A stretch of 64,000 bases of DNA from Phoenix dactylifera (lineage: Eukaryota > Streptophyta > Magnoliopsida > Arecales > Arecaceae), in the NCBI RefSeq assembly GCF_009389715.1, contig NC_052399.1, positions 3,488,938 through 3,552,937 of the forward strand, written 5' to 3'. The position numbers and the translations under genes were made by a program. The notes beneath the pieces were generated by a model. That model made no database searches. It was not told the origin of the DNA and worked only from the letters and a program-made list of their open reading frames with translations. Positions 45,201 to 56,299 of this stretch are shown piece by piece; within the stretch, counting starts at the first letter, position 1; each line of letters begins with the position of its first letter.

Positions 45201-48200
45201 AATGATGATGCTTTACAATTTGCAAGTCCATTCTATTGTTAGGTACAAGAATATGGCAATTGATAAGTAACTACATCCAATGCACACTCTTCAAACTCTA
45301 AAGCAAAGAACTCAATAACTTTATCAGACCTAATAAGTTTCCAAAAGGCAGAAAACAGATTTTTTTTTCAATTCAACATAACAAGGTTTAATGATGCCAT
45401 GATGATGAACACTATAAATTTAACATGAGAAAGAGCCGAGTTATGTTTAAATTTTCAGCAAAAAGTAATGAAATAATTATCAAATCCACCATGATTTAGG
45501 AATTCATATACAAACTCATATATGAGAGGATCTGTAAGTAAAAGCAGAAATTCTTCATCACACAATAGCTTAGAGAAGACTGTTGGTATAAAATATTATA
45601 AAATTGATAGAGATCAATGACCAAGCTGACAATGTCACTAATACAGACAGACAGATGTACACTAAGTATATCTCGAATAAAACAATAACGATATAATAGC
45701 CCAGTCCTTAATAAATCACACCTTTTAGTCTATATTCCTAGATTATAATATAACTAACAAATTGGAAAAAAAAAGGATTTAGTGAGTTTATCTACTGGAA
45801 ATACAGAGAAAGAAAACTTCGGATTAATTGAAGAGAAGGGAAGGATGATGTTGGAAATTCAAAGCTACTCATTTACAGGATGTTCATAAGACAAATGTTT
45901 CTGCCAGTGTTCTAAAAAGACTGCCGTGGTATGCAGTCAAGGGACCACAGCTGTGAGCCGCATAAGCGGGTGCATATACAGTTACCATTTTTTAACTATT
46001 TAAAAGAAATAATAATTAATCATTCGTGCTGATCATGTAGTACCAAAGAGCTACGAGCAATAATTATAAAAACAACATTTTAATATTATCGCACACATTA
46101 GGCCCACCTAAAACTTACATCAACGCTAACCATCAGTTTGAACCTGCTTCATCTGCATGAAGCCCAAATAAGAGTGGACCGTATATGTGGCTCCATAGTG
46201 GCCCACATGCAGCCATATAATACCAAGCAGACTGTATATGTAGCCACATAATACTAAGTGGACCACTTTTTCAGTCTATATGCACTATGAACACATTTAG
46301 TAACTGCATATAGGCAATGTGGTGTGCTCAAGGGACCACACAGGCAGTCATATGCACCGAATTTAAAAACACTAGTTTCTGATTCCCTTTCATTCCCAAA
46401 TCACAGTGTTGCATCATTGCAAATGATGATGACCATTCAATTCCCACAAATTAAATTCATTTCAATGTCAAGTAGACAACTCTTGATCCAAGAACATGGA
46501 TGTAAAATATCAAGGGAAACATGATATTTTGATGTTTCAAGTTATAAGCTTCAGAAGAAGCTTCATACTAAAAGTGCCTTTTCTGGTGGAACAGACATAT
46601 ATCACCAAGAAATGCATGCACAGTAACATTATGTGATCAAGTCTTCATCATACAAATGGGCATGACCAACTTTATGTGTCAAAACCAACAGACTGCCTCC
46701 ATGAACTACTTGAGCATCATCAACACAGAGAGCTTGCATAATATCCATCCAGATTCACACAAACACCAGATGAGAAAGCACAACACAATGTAATCAAACC
46801 AACACCAATATACAAATGAAAGAAAAAGGGGTAAGAGATAAAAATGCAAGCTAATGATCCAAAAGGTGGCCCTCATATGTGACCTTCAGAGCCTATTTAT
46901 GAGAGGAGCGCCTAGGCTGTAGTTATCTAAAAAATGTTTAAACATATTAATTGGAAAAAAAGATAAAATTAAGTAGAAAATTAGAAATAATTCTTATACA
47001 TTCAAAAAGATTAAGTGTGAGAGAATGGTAGAGAAAAGGTGGAAAAGGCAGCAAGATGCAAAGAAGAAAAAAGACTTAAGAGGAAAACTATGGGAGGCAA
47101 CAAGAAGAAAGCAGAGGTACTGCAGCATGCACTAGCAGCTGAGAACAGTGGCAGCAGTAGCAAAAAAGAGCAGCAATACAAGGAAGTGAGCCAACGCACC
47201 AAAGGAAGAATTATGACACCATCAAAAGGAAAGACTTGAAAACCACCCACTTTTCTGACTTCTCCACCTCTCATCTCCTCTCTTATCAATCAAGCACGAG
47301 ATGGTTAGGGACAGAAATAAGAACCAATGTTTTCATTTAGTGCCCTGAACAACCCACTGGCATACGCCAAATCTGCTGAAGTACGCTTTGTGCAAGGCGC
47401 AAGACCCTACTGGATGCCTAGGCTTAGTCAGCAAACTGGAAACTATGACATGCCTTAACCACATAAGGAAGCCACCAAGGCCATAAGTAGGGCACCATCA
47501 GGGCTACTTTTCAGTACAGACTTGAAGACAAAAACACATTTCATAATTCATAGGGACTTAGTCCTGTAAAAATCAGCATACAATCCCTTAAAGGAAAATT
47601 ATTAAAGAAATGAAAAAGGTAATTAATTATACGAACACATGAATGCATCAAAGAAAGAAAAGAGTGGAGAAAAGAATGGAGATAAGAGAGATACAGAGAA
47701 AGAGAGAGAGGAACTGAATATATGGCTGATGCATCCCTGTTAGCATTATTAAATATTCATATACATATTACCATGTATGCAAAACACAAATGCGGGTAAG
47801 GTTTAAAAGATGGGCCACTTTTACTTGTAACAACTGATTAAACAGCCCAAATTAATTATTTAAGGCCAGAATACATTCCAAATAAAGAGTAGAATCCCAT
47901 TGAAATCAATTCAGCAATAGCAAGCTTTTGACATGAATTTAACAACACTCATAAGAAAATAAATTAAAACTGCCAAACTCGACATACTGCAACCCAACTA
48001 ATAAGCATATTACTCCAAGAACAATCAAGTTCATAACATACGCAAGATAAAATGACCAAGCCAGAAGGATACCTTAAAAAGATCATTAACATACATAATT
48101 CTTGACTATTTATAAATATAAATCAAACTGTATCCATTAATTCTGGTTGGCTCAATAAACACGACTAGCCATCTATTCTAACAAAGCTAGATCCATTCTT

Positions 48201-51200
48201 AGCACAAGATCTTTCCATCATGTCCACAGTTATTTGTTCTACTTCGGCTAGATCTAATATTAGCATGAGAACTTTCATTATTTTAGCAACTAACATCCAG
48301 AATTTCTCATGTCAGTGCCTCTTCTTCTCTGGTCATTCTATGCACAAACAAACCCCTCTGCCTTTATAGCACTGATATTAGAAAAATCAAAAGTTAAATA
48401 TCTCTGCAACCATTCATGAAATATTGGAATCAGAAGATATGAATGCTGGTGTCAAATCATGCCGCAACAATTTTAAAACAGAAATCAACTTGCAAATAAT
48501 ACTACTTTACTTATTCCCCAAGTATAGATACGAAGTAACAAATTACAAGAAAAATGATGACTGCTTATATTACCCAGATTCTTCTACCTAGTTTAGGTAC
48601 CGGGCATCACACATGCATAGGAGATGTTAACTAGAGATGCATCTTAATCTTTACATGTCGGAACAACTGCATTTAGAACCATGCTTCTTTCTTGTACAGA
48701 TAGATATGTCAGGTTTTGGTTCAAAAGAGAAAACAACCAAAGATTAATGTGATTCCTCTGTTGGTCTCTATAACTAAATACTGTAACAAGTAAAACATTT
48801 ATTGTGGAAATTCATGGTTAAACTCAAACCATGCATGTACAAGTGTGATACAATTTTAGATATGTCTCATGTTCCGCAAAAGCATATGTTTCAGGATTGA
48901 ATTACTCCAAACAGTCATACCAGGGTAACCATTGATAATATGCAAGTAACACAGATGAATGCAAAAACTTTAAAAGTTGAATATAAAGTTAAATCATACA
49001 GTAAAATCATATAGGGAGCTTACTTAAAAATTATCATGACCATAGGCCTGGCTCATATTTTAGGTTATACTAAATTTACAATAGCGATTTTACTGACCAC
49101 AAAATTGTATAAACATAGTAAAGAAATCTTAGGTAGAATAATAATTTATAAAGCTGGAAGAATTTGCCATGGAAAGGAAACACAGTAAAATATAACAAAC
49201 CTTCTGAAGGAGCCAACGACCGTCGCCAAGGAAGAAATATTCAATTGAATTACGCCTTCCCATATATTCTCACTTGTCAATGCAATTTCAGCAGAGCAGG
49301 TGTCTGATTGAACATCAACAGAATCATATTTCGAGTTATTATCAGTCTTTGTATGCTTAATATCCACATCTTGACGACTGTTGTTAGAGTTTTCCATGGG
49401 ATCCTTTAAAGAGGTGCCTGCGAGACCCAACTTAGAACCCAAGCCATCTTTTGAAGAATCTGACTTCGACCGCAAGCTATCTGATGCAGCATTTTGCTTA
49501 GGTCTCAAACGCTCTGGTGCAGGAACTGTCTCAGACTCCAAGCTATCTAGGTTCTTTTCACCAGAACTAGGGCTTTCTTGCAATGTTTCCATTGATAAAT
49601 TCTCAAACGGTGGTTCAGAATCTAGAGCCATCATGAACTCATCCAGAGAAACTATTGGAGGAAGCAACTCTGTATCTTTTATTTCATCCACCATGAGTTC
49701 TTGCATAAGATCAGTCTTCTCATGCGAAAGCGTGTCTAAATTGCCTGAAGGGTTTTTGTCAGCTGAATCAACCTTTTCAGCAGATTGCACACGTTCAGAT
49801 GCCCTAGATTCCTTAGGTTTGGACAAATTCTGACCTATTTTATCATTGGCTCTTGAACGAATTTGCAACTCTTCATGAGTTTTTGCTGGAATTTTAGAGA
49901 GCATGCTAGCCCCGAGTTCAACCTCCACCGAAACACCATCCGCTTGTTCAACTTCAACCTGAAACTCTCCTTTATGAGTTTTCTTCACCAAGCGTCTGAT
50001 ATCAACTTCTGAATCAGGCAAAACAACCATCTGTGCAAACTCTTCTGCTTTGGCTAACCGCCACTGTGAAAGTTCCTTCGAAGCAAGTTCCTCAGCAGTC
50101 ATGGAACATAGACGTTCAGGGGCAATGTCACCAGACAAAACTCGCTCTCTCAACTCTGGGTTGCTACGATCTTTTAAATTAAACAAGAGAGACCTAGCCT
50201 TTTCTTTATATTTCTTATTAACACCACCAAATAATCTAAAAAGCTCTGCTTCAATTCTAAATGCCAGACTTTCTGCATTTTGAAGTGTTGTGTCTTTCTT
50301 ATTTCCAGCTACTTCGTCATGTGCTGTTTTCAGTCTTTTTGAATCATGGTTTGGCACAGCTTCAGTACTCCCAGTGTCAAGATCAGATGCCCAACAGAGC
50401 CCATGACCTTGCAAAAGTTCATCTTTGACAACAGAATTATCAATTGGCACTTCATCTGAAATAACATGCTTCAATTGAAATTCTTGCACATCGCATTTCC
50501 CTATTTTTGTGCTGTCGCTTGTATGTTCATTGGATCCGGTATCATTAGTTAAGCTAGCTTCATCATGCTTCTGGACAGATTCCTTGGAAGTCAATGTTTC
50601 TGACAAGGTTCCATATGATGACGCATTTGAGATTATGGAACTCGATGCACTTAGCGATGTGGCAACTTCTCCCTTCCTTGTTGTGCTTGCAACCTCAATA
50701 AGAGTACTATTCTTTTCTGCAACTTCTTTGTTCTGCTGGCCAGAGACCATAGACAATGAAGCAGCCAATGACTCCCTCAGTTTCAACCTCACAGATTCAA
50801 ATGACTCGGATCGGACCTTCTGTGGCAGCTCCATCTGAGCTGGGCGTTTGTTTTTTGATGACAACTGCTGTGAGCCCTGATTCGCAGGCCTAGCATTTTG
50901 AATCTTGGACGATGCTGCCATCTGTTTAGGTCGTTTATTTGTTGATGATAATGAATGCGAACCAAGATTAATGGCCATTGACGTTTGGTTGTTGAGCAAT
51001 GGATCTGTCCCTGACAGTCCCCTGTTTGATGATGACAACTGCTCCAACCCCAAGAAAACAGGCACGGGAGTTTGGGATCTTTGAGATGATTCCATATGAG
51101 TTGATTGTTTACTCATGGAAAATAATTGATCTGGTCCAAGATTAACAGGCAGAGAAGTTTGCACCATAGCATGTGTTAGTTGTTCGTCCACTGATGACAG

Positions 51201-51320
51201 CGGTTGTAACCCCCAGCTAACAGGCAAGGCAGTTTGAAACCCGGGTCCGTTTGTCAAGGACAACTGTTGTGATCCCAGATCAGCCGACATGGTTGTCTGG
51301 CCCTTGCTTGATGGCTCCAT
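35163..51320 (-). CDS. TFIIS-central-domain and SPOC-domain protein (DIDO/Bye1-like)
   Basis: Coding exons 51320-49201, 38719-38599, 36419-36360 and 36282-35163, all joined by GT-AG sites with matching phase. Residues about 1-170 are six imperfect repeats; 350-430 form the TFIIS central domain (LAFRIEAELFRLFGGVNKKY, RSNPELRERVLSGDI, WRLAKAEEFAQM). The SPOC domain runs from about 685 to 840 (IWEGVIQLNISSLA, EWPSLLEIKGRVRLDAFEKF, YIADERVGFAEPAPGVELYC, GLIGVVVWRRP). After it come a Ser/Lys-rich linker, an Asp run and a Pro/Gln-rich tail. Such proteins bind RNA polymerase II and act in transcription elongation in the nucleus. I start at MEPSSKGQTT, 13 bases into exon 2. As given, the frame stops after EWRPQPR (35608; about 991 residues); one extra C near 35627 would explain this, and without it the frame continues to 35163 (about 1,139 residues). 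Confidence 0.92.
35645..35672. repeat. (ATG/GAT)n coding microsatellite
   Basis: About nine CAT units on plus, encoding the Asp run of the SPOC/TFIIS protein. Length change here would be in triplets and would not by itself explain the nearby frameshift. Confidence 0.95.
36360..36419 (-). CDS. SPOC/TFIIS gene exon 4
   Basis: 60 bp, exactly 20 codons (IVQFCWKDGSPESGRSSLSE) between TTTGCAG|ATTGTC and CTGAG|GTTGTA. The following intron is only 77 bp. Confidence 0.9.
37876..38082. repeat. Tandem segmental duplication (~123-bp offset) in intron 3
   Basis: A ~78-bp core around TCAATAAAATATAC and GAGTCCTATAAGTATCAT occurs at about 37879-37953 and 38002-38080 with small differences. A short ATACCATTGGTAGG phrase recurs between and before the copies. 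Confidence 0.8.
38599..38719 (-). CDS. SPOC/TFIIS gene exon 3
   Basis: 121 bp between TTTACAG|TGGTGAG and GTTATG|GTAATT. It encodes SGEKTSTREWPSLLEIKG to SRSRAVM, the core of SPOC. Confidence 0.9.
39491..39784. mobile_element. MITE with GGCC-GTT-GG terminal inverted repeats
   Basis: Left end GGGCCAGTTTGGTATTCC, right end complement GGCCTGTTCGGCATTG, about 294 bp. It is preceded by TAA and followed by TCA, so a 3-bp Tourist-like target duplication is only approximate. It is non-coding and lies within the 10.5-kb intron of the SPOC/TFIIS gene. Confidence 0.6.
41690..42025. repeat. GGTAC-rich dispersed repeat in the large intron
   Basis: Repeated GGTAC/GTACC motifs (CGGTACTGAACCGC, CTGGTACAATGTGG, ATCGGTACCGACCGATAC) with an 11-C run at 41953-41963. 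Same class as 14020-14620 and 16135-16370. Confidence 0.55.
42241..42706. mobile_element. Tourist-like (PIF/Harbinger) MITE, copy 2
   Basis: 466 bp with terminal inverted repeats GGACTCATTTGGTTCGCAGG and (right complement) GGACTCGTTTGGTTCCCGGA, flanked by a perfect TAA target duplication (42238-42240 and 42707-42709). It shares interior text with copies at 5344-5800 (inverted) and 57588-57976. Non-coding. Confidence 0.88.
42880..43330 (-). mobile_element. Ty1/copia RNase H relic
   Basis: The minus strand reads DELADMFTKALERKREVNCC then SKLG, the end of copia RNase H (LADMFTKAL...KLG). Upstream pieces, MRTKHIAVSF (RTKHI) and DRFNTRSCTSVGKFV (DRRSTSG-like), are out of frame with each other. 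Several stops and frameshifts make it a relic. It lies in the 10.5-kb intron. Confidence 0.7.
43684..44257. mobile_element. Non-coding TIR element, copy A
   Basis: About 574 bp with short imperfect terminal inverted repeats (left TGTCTTAAAATG, right complement GTGTTTTAAAAGG). Its sequence is largely the reverse complement of 45907-46372 (for example GGTGCATATGCAGTTAC inside its right half on minus). Possibly Mutator-like; no target duplication was assigned. Confidence 0.6.
44541..45270. repeat. 370-bp tandem duplication in the large intron
   Basis: 44541-44910 (starts TTGTTTTGTGACTCTGATCT) and 44911-45270 (starts TTGTTTAGTGACTCTAGTCT) are near-identical throughout, with scattered substitutions and small indels. 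Non-coding. Confidence 0.92.
45907..46372. mobile_element. Non-coding TIR element, copy B (inverted relative to copy A)
   Basis: Left end GTGTTCTAAAAAGACTGCC, right complement GTGTTTTTAAATTCGG. It shares GTCAAGGGACCAC and GGTGCATATACAGTTACCAT with the complement of copy A. Confidence 0.6.
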
Positions 51321-51333
51321 TTGAGTGACTTGC
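49201..51333 (-). CDS. SPOC/TFIIS gene exon 2 (first coding exon)
   Basis: Acceptor CTCAG|GCAAG, then 13 bases of leader, the ATG at 51320 and 706 codons plus two bases up to the donor GAAG|GTTTGT. It encodes the N-terminal repeats, the TFIIS central domain and the first ~20 residues of SPOC. Confidence 0.9.
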
Positions 51334-52669
51334 CTGAGTTTATTATAACTGATAGGAAATGGTAGCGACACACATGGTTGTCAAGTCAAGTGCCCATTAG
51401 CTTTCACAAACCTTCAGAAATTTCTACTAGATAGCTGAATTGGCCACTGTTATGACACAAAAGATCCCTGTATTGAGATCAACATAATTTGGTGACAACC
51501 ATCTTCAACACCCCAGTTTATAGAGATGACAAGATACCATCATCAATTTGTAAATATCAAAACAAGAAGGCAAAAATAAAGCTACTTTTATGTGAGGCTG
51601 GCAGCAGTTGCCTGTCATTCCGAAGCAAAAAAAGAAAATCTACCAGAAAATAAAGGCTTTTGTGGGTTATTCTTAAACAGAGATTTGTAAAAAAGCAAAA
51701 GCCTCCCACCATGTGTAAGTTTTGCAGGGGAAAAATAAGTATAAAACGTGCTGAACATCTTTCTCAAAAGAGCACATGCTGAAAAATCTATGCATGATTA
51801 AATACTTTGTATTTCCAATGCACAATAATTTTTCCCCTTTCTGTTTATTCTTTCCACCATATCCATAGACATGACTAAGTCTTCTCCCTAACCTTCTTTT
51901 TTGATAATTATAAGTTTGTAACAAAAAAACTAATAAAAGGAACAGTACGCAGGCAATTTGAAAGGAACTTCCATTTTATACCCTTAATATAATAGGCATT
52001 GAGAATACCACCTTAAGGTATATGGATAGAACTGATCCAACCCCGGCCCCTTCCAACATAGAGGGTAAGTGATGCCTATAGCGTATAGAGTTGATCAGTA
52101 AGAGCTGAAAGCAATTAGCTGCAAACAGAGTATGATACAAAGCATAACCCAGAAGCCATTTTATAACTACCACCCTAAGCCAATCCAACACACTCCCCTA
52201 AAGAAAGCAGCAGTCCTTGACAACACCCAAGCTGCCATGGCATATGCTGATACTCTGTTGATAGGCAACCTACCACCCCAGGAAAATTGTTTATCCACAA
52301 CCTTCCAGCCAGCCCCATAATCTTGACTTTCACATCCTACCTCAAACCTAACACCATCCAAGTTCCTAAGCACTTTTTCTTCTCTTTTATAACTAACGTA
52401 GAATAATCAACAGCCTCCTGTATTCTTTGTTTTACATGACCATACCATCACAACCCATAACCAACCATTTGTCCTCTACTGCTAAAGTTAATAAGTTTTA
52501 TTAATGCACTCATCTCAAACTCTATTCCTACAGAATTACCAACTATCCAACCTCATATGCATGTGCAGGTTCTGTTATTACCTAACATTTCAACAAATAC
52601 ATCATCTCTAGCCTCAACTATCACATAGAGAATCAACCTTCTAGTTTCAGTGGCATGTTACAACCATAC

Positions 52670-53081
52670 ATCACTTCAAAAGCACATCTTGACACCACCC
52701 AACCATTCTGATTCCAACATCCAATTACAGCATTTATCCTTATGCAAGTAGATGATGAAATAAAATGTCAGCTTATATGCATTTGTTGGTAATCAAATGT
52801 GATCAGAACTACATTTTCAGTAGCAATCATGTTAGAAAAGTATTATATGTCAAAATTTTGTTTTGAATCCAACACTCTAAAAGAGCATCTTGACACCACC
52901 CACCAATTCTGATTCTATTGCATATCCAATTACAACATTTAACTCTAGGCAAGTAGGACCAAGATGAAACAAAATAATCAACTTATTGGCAATTGTTGGT
53001 CATCAAATGTGACTAGAACCATTTTTCCATTAGCAATAATACCACAAAAGTATTTTATGTCGAAATTTTGTTTTGGATCCC
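52670..53081. repeat. 201-bp tandem duplication in intron 1
   Basis: Copies at about 52670-52870 and 52871-53081 share GCATCTTGACACCACCCA-type starts and end in CAAAATTTTGTTTTGAATCC / CGAAATTTTGTTTTGGATCC. More diverged than the 370-bp duplication. Confidence 0.85.
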
Positions 53082-53607
53082 TTGATAATGTTTTATAGCT
53101 TCATCCAGGATTTTGTGTCAATTATTAATATCAACGAAAAATAAAATATCTCATAGAGTCTCTTTCTTTCTTTTGAGATGAATTTGATAATCTATCCTGG
53201 TGTTTGCTATCTATAATCAAAACTCACCAGAATAAAAACTTTTCTCATTTGACTAGCATATATGTCTAAACAAACTAGAGCTTGTATATGAATATGGTCA
53301 TGCATGTATGTGTTCAAGGATGAAATCCACTTTGCAGCATATATCAAAGATTTGCGAAGAGCATATTAATAGTTAAGTTCAATATTCATATCTAGAGAAG
53401 AAGACAAGTTAGCCAGCAGTCATGTCAATCAGTATTAAGTAACTGATCAACCAATTGATTCAGAAAATGTCAAACCAAACATCCAGCCAACAATCTCATG
53501 ATGATAACCAACAAATCATATAGCTGAGTTCGCATGTTATAAAATGGAAGATCAACATCATAAAGAAGGGTTTTTAGGGTCCTCTTGCAATGATGTATGT
53601 TCAAGAT

Positions 53608-54077
53608 TAGTGGTGTAAATGAGACGAGAAGCTCACGACCTACTCAAGCTCGACTCAACTTGACTATTACCGAGCTCAAATAGCTTGGACAATTTTTCTA
53701 GTCGAGCTCAAGTAGCAAAATACTCGACTCGAAGGCTCATGTGCCTAATCAAGTATATATATTTTTAATAATATTATATTTATTTATAATATATATCATA
53801 AATTAAATATTTTAAAATATAATATGATATTATATTTTGTTTTAACCATACTTTCTTAATTATGAACGAGACTTGAACTCAAGCTCGAGTATGGCTCGAC
53901 TAATATTCGAGTCGAGCTGAGTTGATCTCGAGAAGTGCTTTTTTTTAATCAAGTCGTGCTCAAGCTTAGATATTAAGGCTCGATCGATCTCGAGTAAAGT
54001 TTCGAGCTTGAGTGTTTGGAATCGAGTTAAGCTCGAGCCTCTAGCTACTCAAGTCGGTTCGGCTCGATTGCACCCTA
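53608..54077. mobile_element. hAT-type MITE with perfect 8-bp target duplication
   Basis: 470 bp flanked by TTCAAGAT at 53600-53607 and 54078-54085. Imperfect terminal inverted repeats TAGTGGTGTAAATGAG and (right complement) TAGGGTGCAATCGAG. The interior is an AT-rich core between GAGCTCGAG-rich arms. Non-coding; inside intron 1 of the SPOC/TFIIS gene. Confidence 0.9.
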
Positions 54078-56047
54078 TTCAAGATGACGGAATCAAAAAT
54101 ATGAAACCTTTTCATTCTTTATGAGTTCATCAAAGAATCTGCGATCTTTTATCCGCATCCAATTCATACACTACTACAGACTACCTACTGAAAAATACAA
54201 AGAATATAAACACACTTATTGCAAAAATAACAGCCACCACTACCAAGAAAGAGGATTTGAACAAAACATGTACATGCCAAAAGAGTCCAAATCAGGTGCT
54301 ATTTACAACACCAGTTTAATTATCCAATTCATAATTGTCTCTTTAAAATACAGACAAGAAGCTCCTTTGGGGAGGGACAAAAGGCTTTCTTTTTTTTTCC
54401 TTATTTTCTCTTTTTTTTAAAGAGACGGATAAATAGCTTTTGTTCAGCTTGCTTTACAACAGAAGAGTAAGGCGTCAAAATATTGTTTTGTTGGGCATTA
54501 ACAAAAGGTAACTTTCAGATCCACAAATCAGCAAACCATTATAGGGACAATATGCTAGAAGTAATCTTCCAAATAATAAAATGTTAACCATTTAGACATA
54601 CTAATAGCTTTAAACTTCAAGGCTTCATCCTCATTTTGATGGTACATGACCACTGATTGATATCCAAGTTCAATCACCTAGTCACTCATGCTAAACACCA
54701 ACACAAGTAGAAACTCACAGTACATGCACCCAAATCAACAAAACAAATTGCAAAATAATGACCAAGCTTTCTAGTCCATCAAAATAATTTTATGGTCCAT
54801 GGAACAATTCTGTAAGGTCAGAATTCTTGTTTTAAATGGATTCCTAATAAACAAGATTAATGCAAAAATCCACCTCAACAATAATCAATAAATCCCCACA
54901 GAACTAACGCCTACAAATAGACTGCTGTTCCCCTGCAATTGCAAATGAACATAGAACAAAGTGAATGCTATGCATAAGCAAAATTGCACCTGAGACAACC
55001 TTTTCGATCAAAACATGTCTATGCAGACCAATAACATACGACAAACAAGAATACCTTGGAAGAAAAAGGGGGAAGGAAAGAAAAATCCCAGAATTTCAAA
55101 CACTAAGCACACTCAAACCCAACAAAAAAAAAGGGACGCAAAACTACATCAATATTTAATCACAGGTGACTTTCAACTGACAAAACAAAAGCACAGTCTT
55201 GCATCCCACAATACTAAAAGCCAACTCACAGAAAGAATGGAAAGAAAAAGTACAATAAAATAAAGAGAGAGAACGTGAAAACGTGCAAGCATACGAAAGC
55301 TGAACCTCCAAACATTATTACCTTTTCCAGCAATTGATCAATCTCAGTTAAATAGAAAAATAAATAAATAATCATACGATCAAAACCTTATTTGACGTTG
55401 AACCAGTCTACTCTCAGATCTATATCCACCAATTCCTTTTTCTCCATCATCCTTCGCCTCTTTTTCACCATAGCATGGAACCAAACCATCATGCATCCCA
55501 ATCTTCTCTAAAAAACAACTGCTTTGAACACAAGAAAATACTCACTCTAGAAACACAATACCCTGGAATATGCAGAGAGGGAGCATCTAAAAAGCATGTA
55601 CAACATGTAAAAGAAAGGCTCAACCTCAAAAAAAAAAACATTTTTTTCACAGCAACGAATCAATCTTGGTAGGGGGCAAAAAGAAGAAATAAGGAAAGAA
55701 CCGTAAAACCCCATTCAGTCAAAACCCTATTTGTCTTGCAGAACCACGAAAAGCCCTAAATAAATCATAAAGCAGTTCTTGGACTAATCTATATATATAT
55801 ATCCGCAATCTCCGCTTCCCCCATATCTGATCCTCCCTCTCTCTCTCGCCGCAGCATGATTCAAACCCCTCATAACTCCAAAATCGTCTCGAAAAACTAC
55901 AATTTTTGAGCACAAGAAAAGACCAGAAAACCCTAGGTTACGTCCAGCCAAAAAGAAAAAAAAGAAAGCAAAAGAACAATTGTATCGCAGAAAAGCTAGG
56001 GCAAAGACATGAAATCGAAGACAGAGGAGATTGCGACCGTGTGTTAC

Positions 56048-56230
56048 CTTCAAGAAGGAATGGTCGAGGTCGGAAGGAAGAGACGCGGATTCACAACCGT
56101 CGCGGAGCCGGGGGAAGAGAGAGAGCCCTAGAAGAAAGAGAAAGAGAGGCGGCGAGAGTGAAAAGGCCGCGCCTCCGTCGTCAGGCTTTCGGAACTAGTC
56201 TCCAAGAGAGAGCGGGGGCTCAAGATAATG
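56048..56230 (-). other. Probable 5' untranslated exon 1 and promoter-proximal region of the SPOC/TFIIS gene
   Basis: A strong donor CTTGAAG|GTAACA at 56047-56046 ends a CT-rich (minus strand) leader containing TCTCTCTCTTCC-type sequence, typical of plant 5' untranslated regions. It would join to exon 2 across a 4.7-kb intron. The transcription start is uncertain; no clear TATA box was found upstream, so the right boundary is an estimate. Confidence 0.5.
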
Positions 56231-56299
56231 TCCCGATTTCTTTTCTGGAAAGAATTATATGCGAGCCTTGGAGGGCCGGCTTTCTAGTAGAATAAGCTG

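Larger units (their letters stand above)
38720..49200 (-). other. Intron 2 of the SPOC/TFIIS gene (10.5 kb)
   Basis: Bounded by donor GTTTGT (49200) and acceptor TTTACAG (38720). It hosts two MITEs, a copia relic, an inverted pair of TIR elements, a GGTAC-type repeat and a tandem duplication, each listed separately. No nested gene was recognised. Confidence 0.8.
51334..56047 (-). other. Intron 1 of the SPOC/TFIIS gene (4.7 kb)
   Basis: Between the leader exon donor (56047) and the exon 2 acceptor (51334-51335). It contains a 201-bp tandem duplication and a hAT-type MITE, listed separately, and no recognised gene. Confidence 0.6.

Noticed and set aside
49381..50838. Plus-strand frames of 77-150 codons
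   Set aside because: Antisense shadows of the SPOC/TFIIS exon 2 coding strand, which has clear domains.
51321..51371. Upstream extension of the SPOC/TFIIS frame (reading VSLPFPISYNKLRQVTQ)
   Set aside because: It begins at GTG, crosses a good splice acceptor at 51334-51335 and contains no ATG. The ATG at 51320 is preferred.
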